Positions 1-5,343 of a DNA stretch of 5,557 nt are shown one piece after another (within the stretch, counting starts at the first letter, position 1; every line of letters begins with the position of its first letter). Location: assembly GCA_023422485.1 (NCBI GenBank), contig JAGTAM010000297.1, forward strand, positions 1 to 5,557, read 5' to 3'. Source of the stretch: Pseudomonadota bacterium. GTDB taxonomy: Bacteria > Pseudomonadota > Alphaproteobacteria > Rhizobiales > Beijerinckiaceae. The position numbers and the translations under genes are program-made. The notes beneath the pieces were generated by a model. The model was not told the DNA's origin, searched no databases, and saw nothing but the letters and a program-made list of their open reading frames with translations.

Positions 1-195
1 GTGAAGTGGTTCAACGGAACCAAGGGCTTCGGCTTCATTCAGCCCGACGACGGCGGCCAGGACGTGTTCGTTCATATCTCTGCGGTCGAGAAGGCCGGCC
101 TTCGCGACCTCGCCGACGGCCAGAAGATCTCGTATGAGGTGGTGGTCGACCAACGCCGCGGCAAAGCCTCGGCCGAGAACCTCAAGGTCGGCTAG
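1..195 (+). CDS. Cold-shock protein (CspA family), 5'-truncated by window edge
   Basis: Single-stranded nucleic acid-binding protein of the cold-shock (OB-fold) family, acting in the cytoplasm as an RNA chaperone. The visible 64 residues carry both RNA-binding motifs: KGFGFI (RNP1, residues 8-13) and VFVHIS (RNP2, residues 22-27), preceded by KWFN. The first codon here is GTG, but family members normally start a few residues earlier (an M-x-x-G-x-V-K-W-F-N pattern), so this GTG is most likely an internal valine and the true start lies upstream of the window. The C-terminus is complete, ending in a TAG stop. The length fits a normal single-domain Csp of about 68-70 residues. A long nested inverted repeat follows directly. 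The 5' leader, where cold control would act, is outside the window. Family identity is certain; which of the usual several csp paralogues this is cannot be told. Confidence 0.95.
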   Translation: MKWFNGTKGFGFIQPDDGGQDVFVHISAVEKAGLRDLADGQKISYEVVVDQRRGKASAENLKVG

Positions 196-197
196 AC

Positions 198-253
198 GAT
201 CGTTCGTGCCGGCGGCCAAGCACGCGGCCGGCACGCGCACACGACGAACGATC
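198..253 (+). terminator. Nested inverted repeat after the csp gene, likely terminator
   Basis: The outer arms GATCGTTCGT (198-207) and ACGAACGATC (244-253) are perfect 10-base complements. Directly inside, GTGCCGGC (206-213) pairs with GCCGGCAC (227-234) around a 13-base loop, leaving about nine unpaired bases on the right side. The structure begins three bases after the csp stop codon, as expected for a terminator or a 3'-end stabilising hairpin. There is no T-run after it, so a classical intrinsic terminator is not proven. Confidence 0.5.
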
Positions 254-298
254 CCACTGCATCATCCTGTGCCTTGGGCAGCATAGCAGAGTCCCAAC

Positions 299-484
299 AT
301 GGCAGGATCCAATTCGACCGGTCGCTCGGCGCCCCTGTCGATGGCCGACTTCAACGAGCGCGCGAAGCGCGCCGTGGCCAAGATGCCGACGATCGAAAAG
401 CCTCCGGAGAAGCGCCGCAACGCACCGCGGCCGAACAAGCCGCCGGTCGCTGCCAAGCCTGATGGCGAAGGCGAGAACGAGTAG
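299..484 (+). CDS. Small basic, proline-rich hypothetical protein
   Basis: A 61-residue protein that I do not recognise. It is hydrophilic, with no membrane segment or signal peptide. Residues 15-30 (MADFNERAKRAVAKMP) could form a short amphipathic helix. The remainder is rich in Pro, Lys, Arg and Ala and probably disordered, ending in an acidic tail (DGEGENE). Support for a real gene is the strong bias to G/C at third codon positions and its placement about 100 bases after the csp gene on the same strand. Against it, no good Shine-Dalgarno sequence precedes the ATG at 299, and it is short. An in-frame ATG at 341 is a possible alternative start. The hairpin between it and csp argues against simple co-transcription. 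No function is proposed. Confidence 0.5.
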   Translation: MAGSNSTGRSAPLSMADFNERAKRAVAKMPTIEKPPEKRRNAPRPNKPPVAAKPDGEGENE

Positions 485-702
485 ACCACCCCCTCGCATT
501 CCGACTGAAGGAGTGGCGGAAGCGCTTCGTGATGCTCACGCGATGACGAGGCAGTATCAGCTCGGCCTGGACGGAGGCGCCCGGTGAATGGGGGCGTAGG
601 CCTGTGAGCTTAGAGCCTCAGTCTACCGTGTGGGCGACCTCGACCTTCTTCGAGATGCAGGGCTTTGGCTGACACCTCGTGATATTGGCCGGAGACCCCG
701 CG
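485..702. other. Intergenic stretch with no supported gene
   Basis: About 220 bases between the two small genes. I found no convincing coding region on either strand. It holds a perfect 10-base palindrome, GAAGCGCTTC (519-528), and several short open frames without family resemblance. The promoter of the following gene presumably lies here, but I could not identify clear -35 and -10 elements. Confidence 0.4.
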
Positions 703-1035
703 ATGAAGCGTCCCCGCACCACCGGCCACTTGGCCGAACCGCCGCCTCCGCGTGAAGCCCCTGCGGCCGAGCCTGAGCAGAGCGCAGCGGTCGATGCAGC
801 CGTGACGGCTCTTCTCTCGCTCGTCGCAGCCGTAGAGACGCAGCCCGCGGGGCCGGCCACGAAGGCCTACCGGGCGGCGATCCGTCGGAAAGGCGAGGAG
901 GCTGTCGCGGCGGGCGGGAGCGAGGTGCTGAAGGCAGTGTTGCGCCGGGTGTGCGACGCCGCCCCGGACCGCGCCGACCGCCGCGGGCGGATCCTGACCG
1001 AGGCATGGACGGGCCTGATCGACGTCCGGCCATGA
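703..1035 (+). CDS. Hypothetical protein, helical C-terminal half
   Basis: A 110-residue protein that I do not recognise. The ATG at 703 is preferred over the GTG at 679 because GGAGA (691-695) lies seven bases before it, a good ribosome binding site. The first 30 residues are rich in Pro, Ala and Glu and probably disordered. From about residue 30 the sequence looks mainly alpha-helical (AVDAAVTALLSLVAAVE, then KAYRAAIRRKGEEAVAAGG and EVLKAVLRRVCDAAPDRADR), with alternating hydrophobic and charged positions. The hydrophobic stretch is too short and mixed for a confident membrane segment, so the protein is probably cytoplasmic. Codon third positions are strongly G/C-biased, supporting a real gene. 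It ends 109 bases before the desaturase start on the same strand, so co-transcription is possible but not shown. Confidence 0.68.
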   Translation: MKRPRTTGHLAEPPPPREAPAAEPEQSAAVDAAVTALLSLVAAVETQPAGPATKAYRAAIRRKGEEAVAAGGSEVLKAVLRRVCDAAPDRADRRGRILTEAWTGLIDVRP

Positions 1036-1144
1036 CCGGCCACCGACACGTTGCTTCTCGGCCCGGCGGTCCCGTTCGAAAGCCGTCCCACCACACGCAG
1101 GTCTCGCCGCTGACTATGCTCAACAGACAGGATTATCGACCATC

Positions 1145-2221
1145 GTGACCGGAGCGACCCCGAACTCGCCCGCGACGTCCAGGCTCGCCGACGCAGCATC
1201 ACGACCCGATCAGGCGCAGCTCGCACGGGACGTGGCTCGGCACTGCGCCGCGTTCCGCGAGCCGATTCCCAGGCTGGCTGTGCGGCAAGTCGCCGATACC
1301 CTGCTGCCGTACCTGATCCTGTGCGCGCTGATGCTCGCCATGGCGGCGAACGGCTACGCACTGCTGACCCTACCACTCGCCGTGCCGGCAGGCGGGCTCT
1401 TGGTCCGGCTCTTCATCATCCAGCACGATTGCGGACACGGCTCGTTCCTGCCCTCACGTCGCGGCAACGACTGGCTCGGCCGCGCCTTGAGCCTTCTGAC
1501 GGTGACGCCCTACGACAGCTGGAAGCGGGCCCACGCCCTGCATCATGCCTCCACCGGCGATCTCAGCCGCCGCGGCACCGGGGATATCCACACGCTGACC
1601 GTGCGCGAGTACCTCGCACTGCCGCGTCGGAGCCGGCTCCGCTACCGACTCTACCGCAACCCGCTCATCCTGATCGTGCTCGGTTCACCGCTCAACTTCC
1701 TCCTGCTGCAGCGGCTGCCCTCCGGCGTCGGGCTCCCGTGGCGGACGGCGTGGCGCGACGTGCTGGCGCTCGATGCGGTGCTCTTCGCTGGCCTGGCGCT
1801 CCTCACGCTCGCGGTCGGCGGCGTCGGGACGGTGCTCTGGGTGTTCCTGCCGGTGATCAGCGTCGCCGCCTGGATCGGGGGCTGGCTGTTCTACGTCCAG
1901 CACCAGTATGAGGAGACCGTCTGGGAGGAAGCCGACACCTGGGACTTTCACCGCGCCGCCCTCGGCGGAAGTTCGTATTACGTCCTGCCGCGCGTTCTTC
2001 AATGGTTCACCGGCAATGTCGGCCTCCACCACGTCCACCATCTGAACAGCCGCATTCCGAACTACCGCTTGCAGGAATGTCTGGACGGCCATGAGATCCT
2101 CGGTCGCGTCGGCCGTCTGACGCTGCGCGACAGCCTGGGCTGCCTGAACCTCGCGCTCTGGGATGAAGACGCGCGGAAGCTGGTCGGATTCGCACGAGTG
2201 CGAAGGCTGCAGGTCGCTTGA
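1145..2221 (+). CDS. Membrane fatty acid desaturase (acyl-lipid, DesA/omega-6-like)
   Basis: A 358-residue di-iron integral membrane desaturase that would insert a double bond into fatty acyl chains of membrane lipids, using O2 and electrons from a ferredoxin or similar donor. All three histidine boxes are present: HDCGH (94-98), HALHH (130-134) and HHVHH (295-299). An additional QHQYE (252-256) is typical of the omega-6/Delta-12-like group. Hydrophobic segments lie at roughly 53-76, 78-93, 172-190, 207-225 and 228-250, placing the His boxes on the cytoplasmic face. Length is normal for the family. The start is GTG at 1145; no in-frame start was seen in the roughly 45 bases before it, and the only purine-rich element (ACAGGA, about 1126-1131) is rather far away, so translation initiation may be weak. 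A short hairpin follows the stop. Substrate and bond position cannot be read from the sequence; the omega-6 assignment is by motif resemblance only. Confidence 0.92.
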   Translation: MTGATPNSPATSRLADAASRPDQAQLARDVARHCAAFREPIPRLAVRQVADTLLPYLILCALMLAMAANGYALLTLPLAVPAGGLLVRLFIIQHDCGHGSFLPSRRGNDWLGRALSLLTVTPYDSWKRAHALHHASTGDLSRRGTGDIHTLTVREYLALPRRSRLRYRLYRNPLILIVLGSPLNFLLLQRLPSGVGLPWRTAWRDVLALDAVLFAGLALLTLAVGGVGTVLWVFLPVISVAAWIGGWLFYVQHQYEETVWEEADTWDFHRAALGGSSYYVLPRVLQWFTGNVGLHHVHHLNSRIPNYRLQECLDGHEILGRVGRLTLRDSLGCLNLALWDEDARKLVGFARVRRLQVA

Positions 2222-2222
2222 A

Positions 2223-2240
2223 GTCTGCCTCGAAGCAGAC
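2223..2240 (+). terminator. Short hairpin directly after the desaturase stop
   Basis: GTCTGC (2223-2228) and GCAGAC (2235-2240) form a perfect 6-bp stem with a 6-base loop, starting two bases after the desaturase stop codon. The position fits a transcript 3' end, but there is no T-run and the stem is short, so termination is only a possibility. Confidence 0.35.
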
Positions 2241-2315
2241 GTCCGAGCCATCACGGGGCGAAGGTGTGAGTGAAGAGGCCGCTGATCGCGTCTAAACGCA
2301 CTCGCCTACGCGCCG

Positions 2316-2331
2316 CTGGTCACGCGACCAG
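2316..2331 (+). promoter_or_regulatory. Hairpin immediately upstream of the rsgA start
   Basis: CTGGTC (2316-2321) and GACCAG (2326-2331) form a perfect 6-bp stem with a tight ACGC loop, extendable by a G-T and a C-G pair. It ends nine bases before the ATG at 2341, so it occupies the place where a Shine-Dalgarno sequence would be expected, and none is seen there. It could affect rsgA translation, or act as the last hairpin of the desaturase transcript. A role is inferred only from position. Confidence 0.35.
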
Positions 2332-2340
2332 TGCCGTGTC

Positions 2341-3375
2341 ATGTGCAGGCCGGTGACCGATCATCCCGACCTCCCCCCGCCTGCGCCGCTCACAAGCTTA
2401 GGTTGGCTCGACTTCTTCGAGGAGCAGCGCGAACCGCAGGAGGCGGATTTCGTTCCCGTGCGGATCGCCATGGTTCACCGCTCACGCCTGTCAGGGCTGT
2501 CGGAGACGGGACCGGTCGAGCTGACGCTTTCCGTTCATACCACCACCGCTGATTTCGCCGTGGGCGATTGGGTCCTGACTCATCCTCGGACCCGGATGCT
2601 CCACCGCCGTCTTGACCGAAGGACGGTCTTGGAGCGACGCCTCGAAGGGAGCCGGGCCCTGCAGCCCGTCGCAGCCAATGTCGATACGCTGTTCATCGTC
2701 ACCTCCTGCAACGCCGATTACAATCAGGCCCGCCTCGAGCGCTATCTGGCTCTGGCCAACCAGGGCGGTGCAAACCCGGTGATCTTGCTCACCAAAGCCG
2801 ACATGGCGGCTGACGTTGATGTCTATCGCCGTCAGGCTGCCGAGCTGCAGCGCGGGCTCGATGTCGTGACCGTCAATCCCCGGCTTCCTGCAGCGGCACG
2901 GACCTTAGCCTCGTGGTGCGGGGTGGGGCAGACTGTGGCGCTGGTCGGCTCTTCCGGTGTCGGCAAATCGACCCTGGTGAACACGCTCGCCGGTCCCGGG
3001 CAGGCGCTTCCTCAGGAAACCGGAGGCATTCGCGAGCACGACGCCAAGGGACGCCACACCACGACGTCGCGTTCCCTGCACGCCATTGCAGGGGGCGGCT
3101 GGGTGATCGACACGCCGGGGATGCGGACTCTGCATGTCAGCGACGCTGGGGAAGGGATCGCAACGCTGTTTGCCGAGATCACCGAACTCGCGCCTTCGTG
3201 CCGGTTCCGCGACTGCACGCACGCGCACGAACCTGGCTGCGCCGTGCAAGCCGCCATCGCCGACGGCAGGCTCAACCCCGAGCGCCTCATCCGCTGGCGT
3301 AAGCTCCTCAATGAAAACCATGACAACACGCCCGCATCCGCTGGGCCGCGCGGCCGACGGAGTGTCGGCGGGTAG
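2341..3375 (+). CDS. rsgA: Ribosome small-subunit-dependent GTPase A (RsgA/YjeQ)
   Basis: A 344-residue cytoplasmic GTPase that binds the 30S subunit late in assembly and is released on GTP hydrolysis. Domain order: an N-terminal OB-fold region (about 37-100), the circularly permuted GTPase domain, then a zinc finger. The permutation is visible because G4 (TKAD, 151-154) comes before G1 (GSSGVGKST, 203-211), G2 (GRHTTT, 237-242) and G3 (DTPG, 257-260). The zinc ligands are C287, C292, H294 and C300 in the family C-x4-C-x-H-x5-C spacing. The start is uncertain: ATG at 2341 has no Shine-Dalgarno sequence and sits just after a hairpin, while the in-frame GTG at 2353 would give a start (VTDHPD) that looks natural. 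The N-terminus (LGWLDFFEEQ) resembles the branch of this family found in many proteobacteria alongside or instead of the E. coli-type protein; that placement is inference. All catalytic motifs are intact. Confidence 0.95.
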   Translation: MCRPVTDHPDLPPPAPLTSLGWLDFFEEQREPQEADFVPVRIAMVHRSRLSGLSETGPVELTLSVHTTTADFAVGDWVLTHPRTRMLHRRLDRRTVLERRLEGSRALQPVAANVDTLFIVTSCNADYNQARLERYLALANQGGANPVILLTKADMAADVDVYRRQAAELQRGLDVVTVNPRLPAAARTLASWCGVGQTVALVGSSGVGKSTLVNTLAGPGQALPQETGGIREHDAKGRHTTTSRSLHAIAGGGWVIDTPGMRTLHVSDAGEGIATLFAEITELAPSCRFRDCTHAHEPGCAVQAAIADGRLNPERLIRWRKLLNENHDNTPASAGPRGRRSVGG

Positions 3376-3395
3376 CATGTTTAGAGTATGTCGAG

Positions 3396-3450
3396 TTCGG
3401 CTGAAGGATCTCAATTCACGTCGAATTCGAAGGATAACTCTTCAGCCGAA
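3396..3450. terminator. 11-bp inverted repeat at the rsgA/hydrolase convergent junction
   Basis: TTCGGCTGAAG (3396-3406) and CTTCAGCCGAA (3440-3450) are exact inverse complements separated by 33 bases. The left arm lies between the two convergent genes; the right arm lies inside the last codons of the hydrolase gene, so the repeat spans its stop codon (3411-3413). Inside it, GAAGGAT also occurs twice. A bidirectional terminator is plausible from the convergent layout, but the loop is long and there is no clear T-run. Confidence 0.35.
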
Positions 3451-4325
3451 GGTCTTTCTTGTGGTGCAAGAAGGAATGGCAGCAAGGCAGCCGTAAAGGC
3501 CTCCGGATGCGAGTAATTGATCCCGTGGGCCGCGCCGGGGATGGCGGCAAGCCGCCCCCGAGGCAAAGAGGCAGCGAGGCTCGTCACGAACGCATAGGGC
3601 ACGATGTAGTCGCGCGTGCCCCAGACCACGAGCGTCGGCTGAGAGATCCGTAACGCCTTGTCTGCGATATGGTTGTCGACCATGCTCCTCAGGGTCTGGA
3701 GGTAGCGCCGGATCCCAGAGCGGGCATAATCCGTCAGCGCGACCCAGGCGAGTGACCAGCGCTCGAATGGCGCGATCAGGAAGAAGCCCACGACTTGCCG
3801 GGCGATGCCACGTGCCTCCGGGTCCGGCGTAGGCCCCTGCAGCACAAGGCGGTCGACGAGTTGCGGGTGGACGACGGCCAGTTCCACCAAGACCTCGCAA
3901 CCCAGCGAATTGCCGACGAAGGCTGCGCGCCTCACGCCGACCTTGTGCGTCCAGGCCGCCAGCGCATCGGCAAGCTGGCGAACCGTGAGCGCCTGAGGAG
4001 ACTTGTCGCTCAGGCCGAAGCCGGGCAGGTCAGGTGCATAGACTCGCAGGTGGGGAGCGAGATGCTTTGCGAGCGGGATCATGTAGCGGCTCGACATCCC
4101 GAGCCCGTGGACCAAGATCACGGGTAAACGGTCATCCGGTACGGAGCCGACCGAAACTCGGGCATGCATGGTGATGCCGCCAACGCGGTCGCGTCTCGCT
4201 GCGAGGCGTCCCTGGCGTACTTTGCGCCCCTGGCGCGCTCGCCGTCTAGCAGCCGATCGGGCCACGGCAAGACCGAACGGAGCCCCGGCGACCATCGCAG
4301 CGATCCACCACCGGAATACTTTCAT
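3411..4325 (-). CDS. Alpha/beta hydrolase with N-terminal membrane anchor
   Basis: A 304-residue serine hydrolase of the alpha/beta-hydrolase fold. The core carries the oxyanion-hole motif VHGLGMSS (72-79, with H73-G74), the nucleophile elbow GNSLG (S140), the acid in GTRD (D239) and the catalytic histidine in GAAHGIN (H267), so the triad is complete and in family order. A serine nucleophile excludes a haloalkane dehalogenase, which uses Asp. Residues about 5-22 are hydrophobic (WWIAAMVAGAPFGLAVA), followed by a dense Arg/Lys stretch (23-46). This looks like an uncleaved membrane anchor, and by the positive-inside rule the catalytic domain may face the cytoplasm. The ATG at 4325 is preceded by only a weak GGGCGGG-type ribosome site; M53 is an alternative start that would drop the anchor. 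Substrate is unknown: esterase, lipase or C-C hydrolase are all possible. The gene is convergent to rsgA and stands alone on its strand apart from the umuC remnant upstream. Confidence 0.9.
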   Translation of the reverse strand: MKVFRWWIAAMVAGAPFGLAVARSAARRRARQGRKVRQGRLAARRDRVGGITMHARVSVGSVPDDRLPVILVHGLGMSSRYMIPLAKHLAPHLRVYAPDLPGFGLSDKSPQALTVRQLADALAAWTHKVGVRRAAFVGNSLGCEVLVELAVVHPQLVDRLVLQGPTPDPEARGIARQVVGFFLIAPFERWSLAWVALTDYARSGIRRYLQTLRSMVDNHIADKALRISQPTLVVWGTRDYIVPYAFVTSLAASLPRGRLAAIPGAAHGINYSHPEAFTAALLPFLLAPQERPSAEELSFEFDVN

Positions 4326-4382
4326 CTGCCCGCCCTACCGATTGCACCCACGGTTATCCGGGCGATCGCCTTAACCTATTGC

Positions 4383-4646
4383 TTACCCTGACCCGCGAGT
4401 TTGCCGGTCCCGATCAGCATGAGGAGTGAGCACGCCCACCACCGTCAACGCCTTGCGCACCGGCCGCGGGTCGATGTCGCGCAGGTCTGCCACCATGTCG
4501 ATGCCGAGCGCCTCCAGCTTCGGCAGCGAGGTGCGACCGACGCCCCACAACCCGCAGACATGGATCCGGCAGAGCCAGGGCTCGTAAGCCGCAGGCTCAG
4601 TCAGATCGCAGACACCGTCGAGTTCGGGTAGCCGGCAGATCGTCGC
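4383..4646 (-). pseudogene. umuC: Remnant of a UmuC-type Y-family DNA polymerase gene
   Basis: Read on the minus strand, an open stretch with no start codon at its head encodes a recognisable internal piece of UmuC, the catalytic subunit of the error-prone SOS polymerase Pol V. Visible matches in order are LPELDGVCDLT (from about 4631), EPWLCRIHV, the helix-hairpin-helix segment GLWGVGRTSLPKLEALGI (WGVG at 4547-4536), then VADLRDIDPRPVRKALTVVG (ending about 4434). Intact proteins have GVFDL, VGEVWGVG and TVADLRDLDP-like runs at these places. Resemblance stops after TVVG, and the frame closes at a TAA (4383-4385) after about 16 unrelated residues; upstream a TGA (4647-4649) closes it. The palm and finger domains with the catalytic Asp/Glu residues, and the C-terminal half, are absent, so no polymerase is made. 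Matches to the family are from memory, not a database search. Confidence 0.75.
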
Positions 4647-4801
4647 TCAGCATCGTCCGGCGCCCGACAGCGGCGTGCATTGCAACTCCGAATCCGTGAG
4701 AACACAACAGGAGCAAATCAGACGCGCCGACTGGGTTCAACGTGGATCGTCAGAGTACTGAATTGGCGTGGGAAGCGCTGCGGACGCAGAGTGAAAGGTC
4801 A

Positions 4802-5113
4802 ATGACCGTCCAGCGTTACCACTTCCACTGCGTTGGCCGAGGCGCGGATGCGGTCTTTGACTTGACCGGGCGGTGGGTGCCGCGACCGCGCAGCCTTGGA
4901 CAGCAAGCTGATCGGGTTGCACGGGCCGTCATGGATGGGGCACCCGGTACGGACTGGACGGACTGGTTGGGCGACGTCCACGATGCGCGAGGTCGACGGG
5001 TGCTCGTGCGTGCGTTCGCGGACGTGCGTGCCAATCCGCGAAACCTTTTAGGAAGGCAGGATGGAGCAGCAGCACAAGCGGCCCTATCAGCGAAACAACG
5101 CATTCTGGCTTAG
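4802..5113 (+). CDS. DUF6894-like small protein with an odd C-terminal tail
   Basis: A 103-residue protein resembling a divergent member of the DUF6894 group, small proteins of unknown function. It begins MTVQRYHFHC, like the usual RYFFDI-type opening, and shows the W-x2-W, V-x-D-x2-GR-x-V-x4-F pattern at residues 52-72 (DWTDWLGDVHDARGRRVLVRAF). The ATG at 4802 is chosen because this family starts just before the aromatic strand and AAAGG (4794-4798) lies three bases upstream; an in-frame ATG at 4742 would add 20 residues unlike the family. The domain appears to end near residue 75. From residue 80 to the end only 8 of 24 codons end in G or C, unlike the rest, and the last 53 bases overlap another open frame that has its own ribosome site. 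The tail may be read-through after loss of an earlier stop. Function unknown. Confidence 0.65.
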   Translation: MTVQRYHFHCVGRGADAVFDLTGRWVPRPRSLGQQADRVARAVMDGAPGTDWTDWLGDVHDARGRRVLVRAFADVRANPRNLLGRQDGAAAQAALSAKQRILA

Positions 5114-5210
5114 GTTAGCAGTCGGCAGCCTGCTCCTGTGCATACTGATCTTCGGCTGCTGGCAGACGGCTGTTTGGTTCGCAGCCCATTTCCCGAGGGA
5201 TTTTCGGTAG
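5061..5210 (+). CDS. Candidate 49-residue single-pass membrane protein
   Basis: A short open frame in a different frame from the gene it overlaps by 53 bases. Its ATG is preceded by a strong ribosome binding site, AGGAAGG (5050-5056), four bases away. The product has a charged N-terminus (MEQQHKRPYQRNN), one hydrophobic segment of about 22 residues (residues 19-41, around AVGSLLLCILIFGCWQTAVWF) and a short basic end (FPRDFR). This layout is typical of a small single-pass inner membrane protein, and the positive charges before the segment favour N-terminus in the cytoplasm. 36 of its 49 codons end in G or C, matching genuine genes in this window, while the competing frame loses that bias exactly in the overlap. 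No family recognised and no function proposed. Confidence 0.55.
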   Translation: MEQQHKRPYQRNNAFWLRLAVGSLLLCILIFGCWQTAVWFAAHFPRDFR

Positions 5211-5332
5211 GCGCGGCCTTCTCAGCTTCGCCCGTGGTCTCGGCCTGGATGAAGCGACTTCTGGGACCGTCCGTCGATCTCCACCACGGGCGACGAACCG
5301 GTCGTTCCTCTTGGGGTTTCCAAAGCACTCCA

Positions 5333-5338
5333 GGGAGA
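5333..5338 (+). promoter_or_regulatory. Ribosome binding site fixing the GTG start at 5344
   Basis: GGGAGA lies five bases before the GTG at 5344. It decides in favour of this GTG as the start of the last gene, agreeing with the family's usual N-terminus. Confidence 0.6.
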
Positions 5339-5343
5339 ACGCT

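Noticed and set aside
515..589. 24-codon frame starting at GTG 514 after a GAAGGAG element
   Set aside because: The purine-rich element touches the start codon, leaving no spacing, and the peptide resembles nothing known.
1051..1120. Possible sigma-70 promoter before the desaturase (TTGCTT and TATGCT)
   Set aside because: The two elements are far too widely separated, and no partner at 16-18 bases was found for either.
623..1376. Two long overlapping minus-strand open frames (623-1123 and 867-1376)
   Set aside because: Both products are Arg/Ser/Pro-rich, as antisense frames in high-GC DNA usually are. They lie opposite the 703-1035 gene and the desaturase start, and the plus-strand genes have better ribosome sites or motifs.
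1321..1911. Plus-strand open frame of 196 codons inside the desaturase gene
   Set aside because: It is the shifted-frame shadow of a gene with all three His boxes; its product is Arg/Ala/Pro-rich low-complexity sequence without family motifs.
1685..2254. Minus-strand open frame of 189 codons
   Set aside because: Antisense shadow of the desaturase; no recognisable domain.
2905..3414. Minus-strand open frame of 169 codons
   Set aside because: Antisense shadow of the RsgA GTPase and zinc-finger region.
4401..4631. Plus-strand open frame of 76 codons
   Set aside because: The opposite strand carries the recognisable UmuC fragment; this frame is its shadow with His/Arg-rich sequence.
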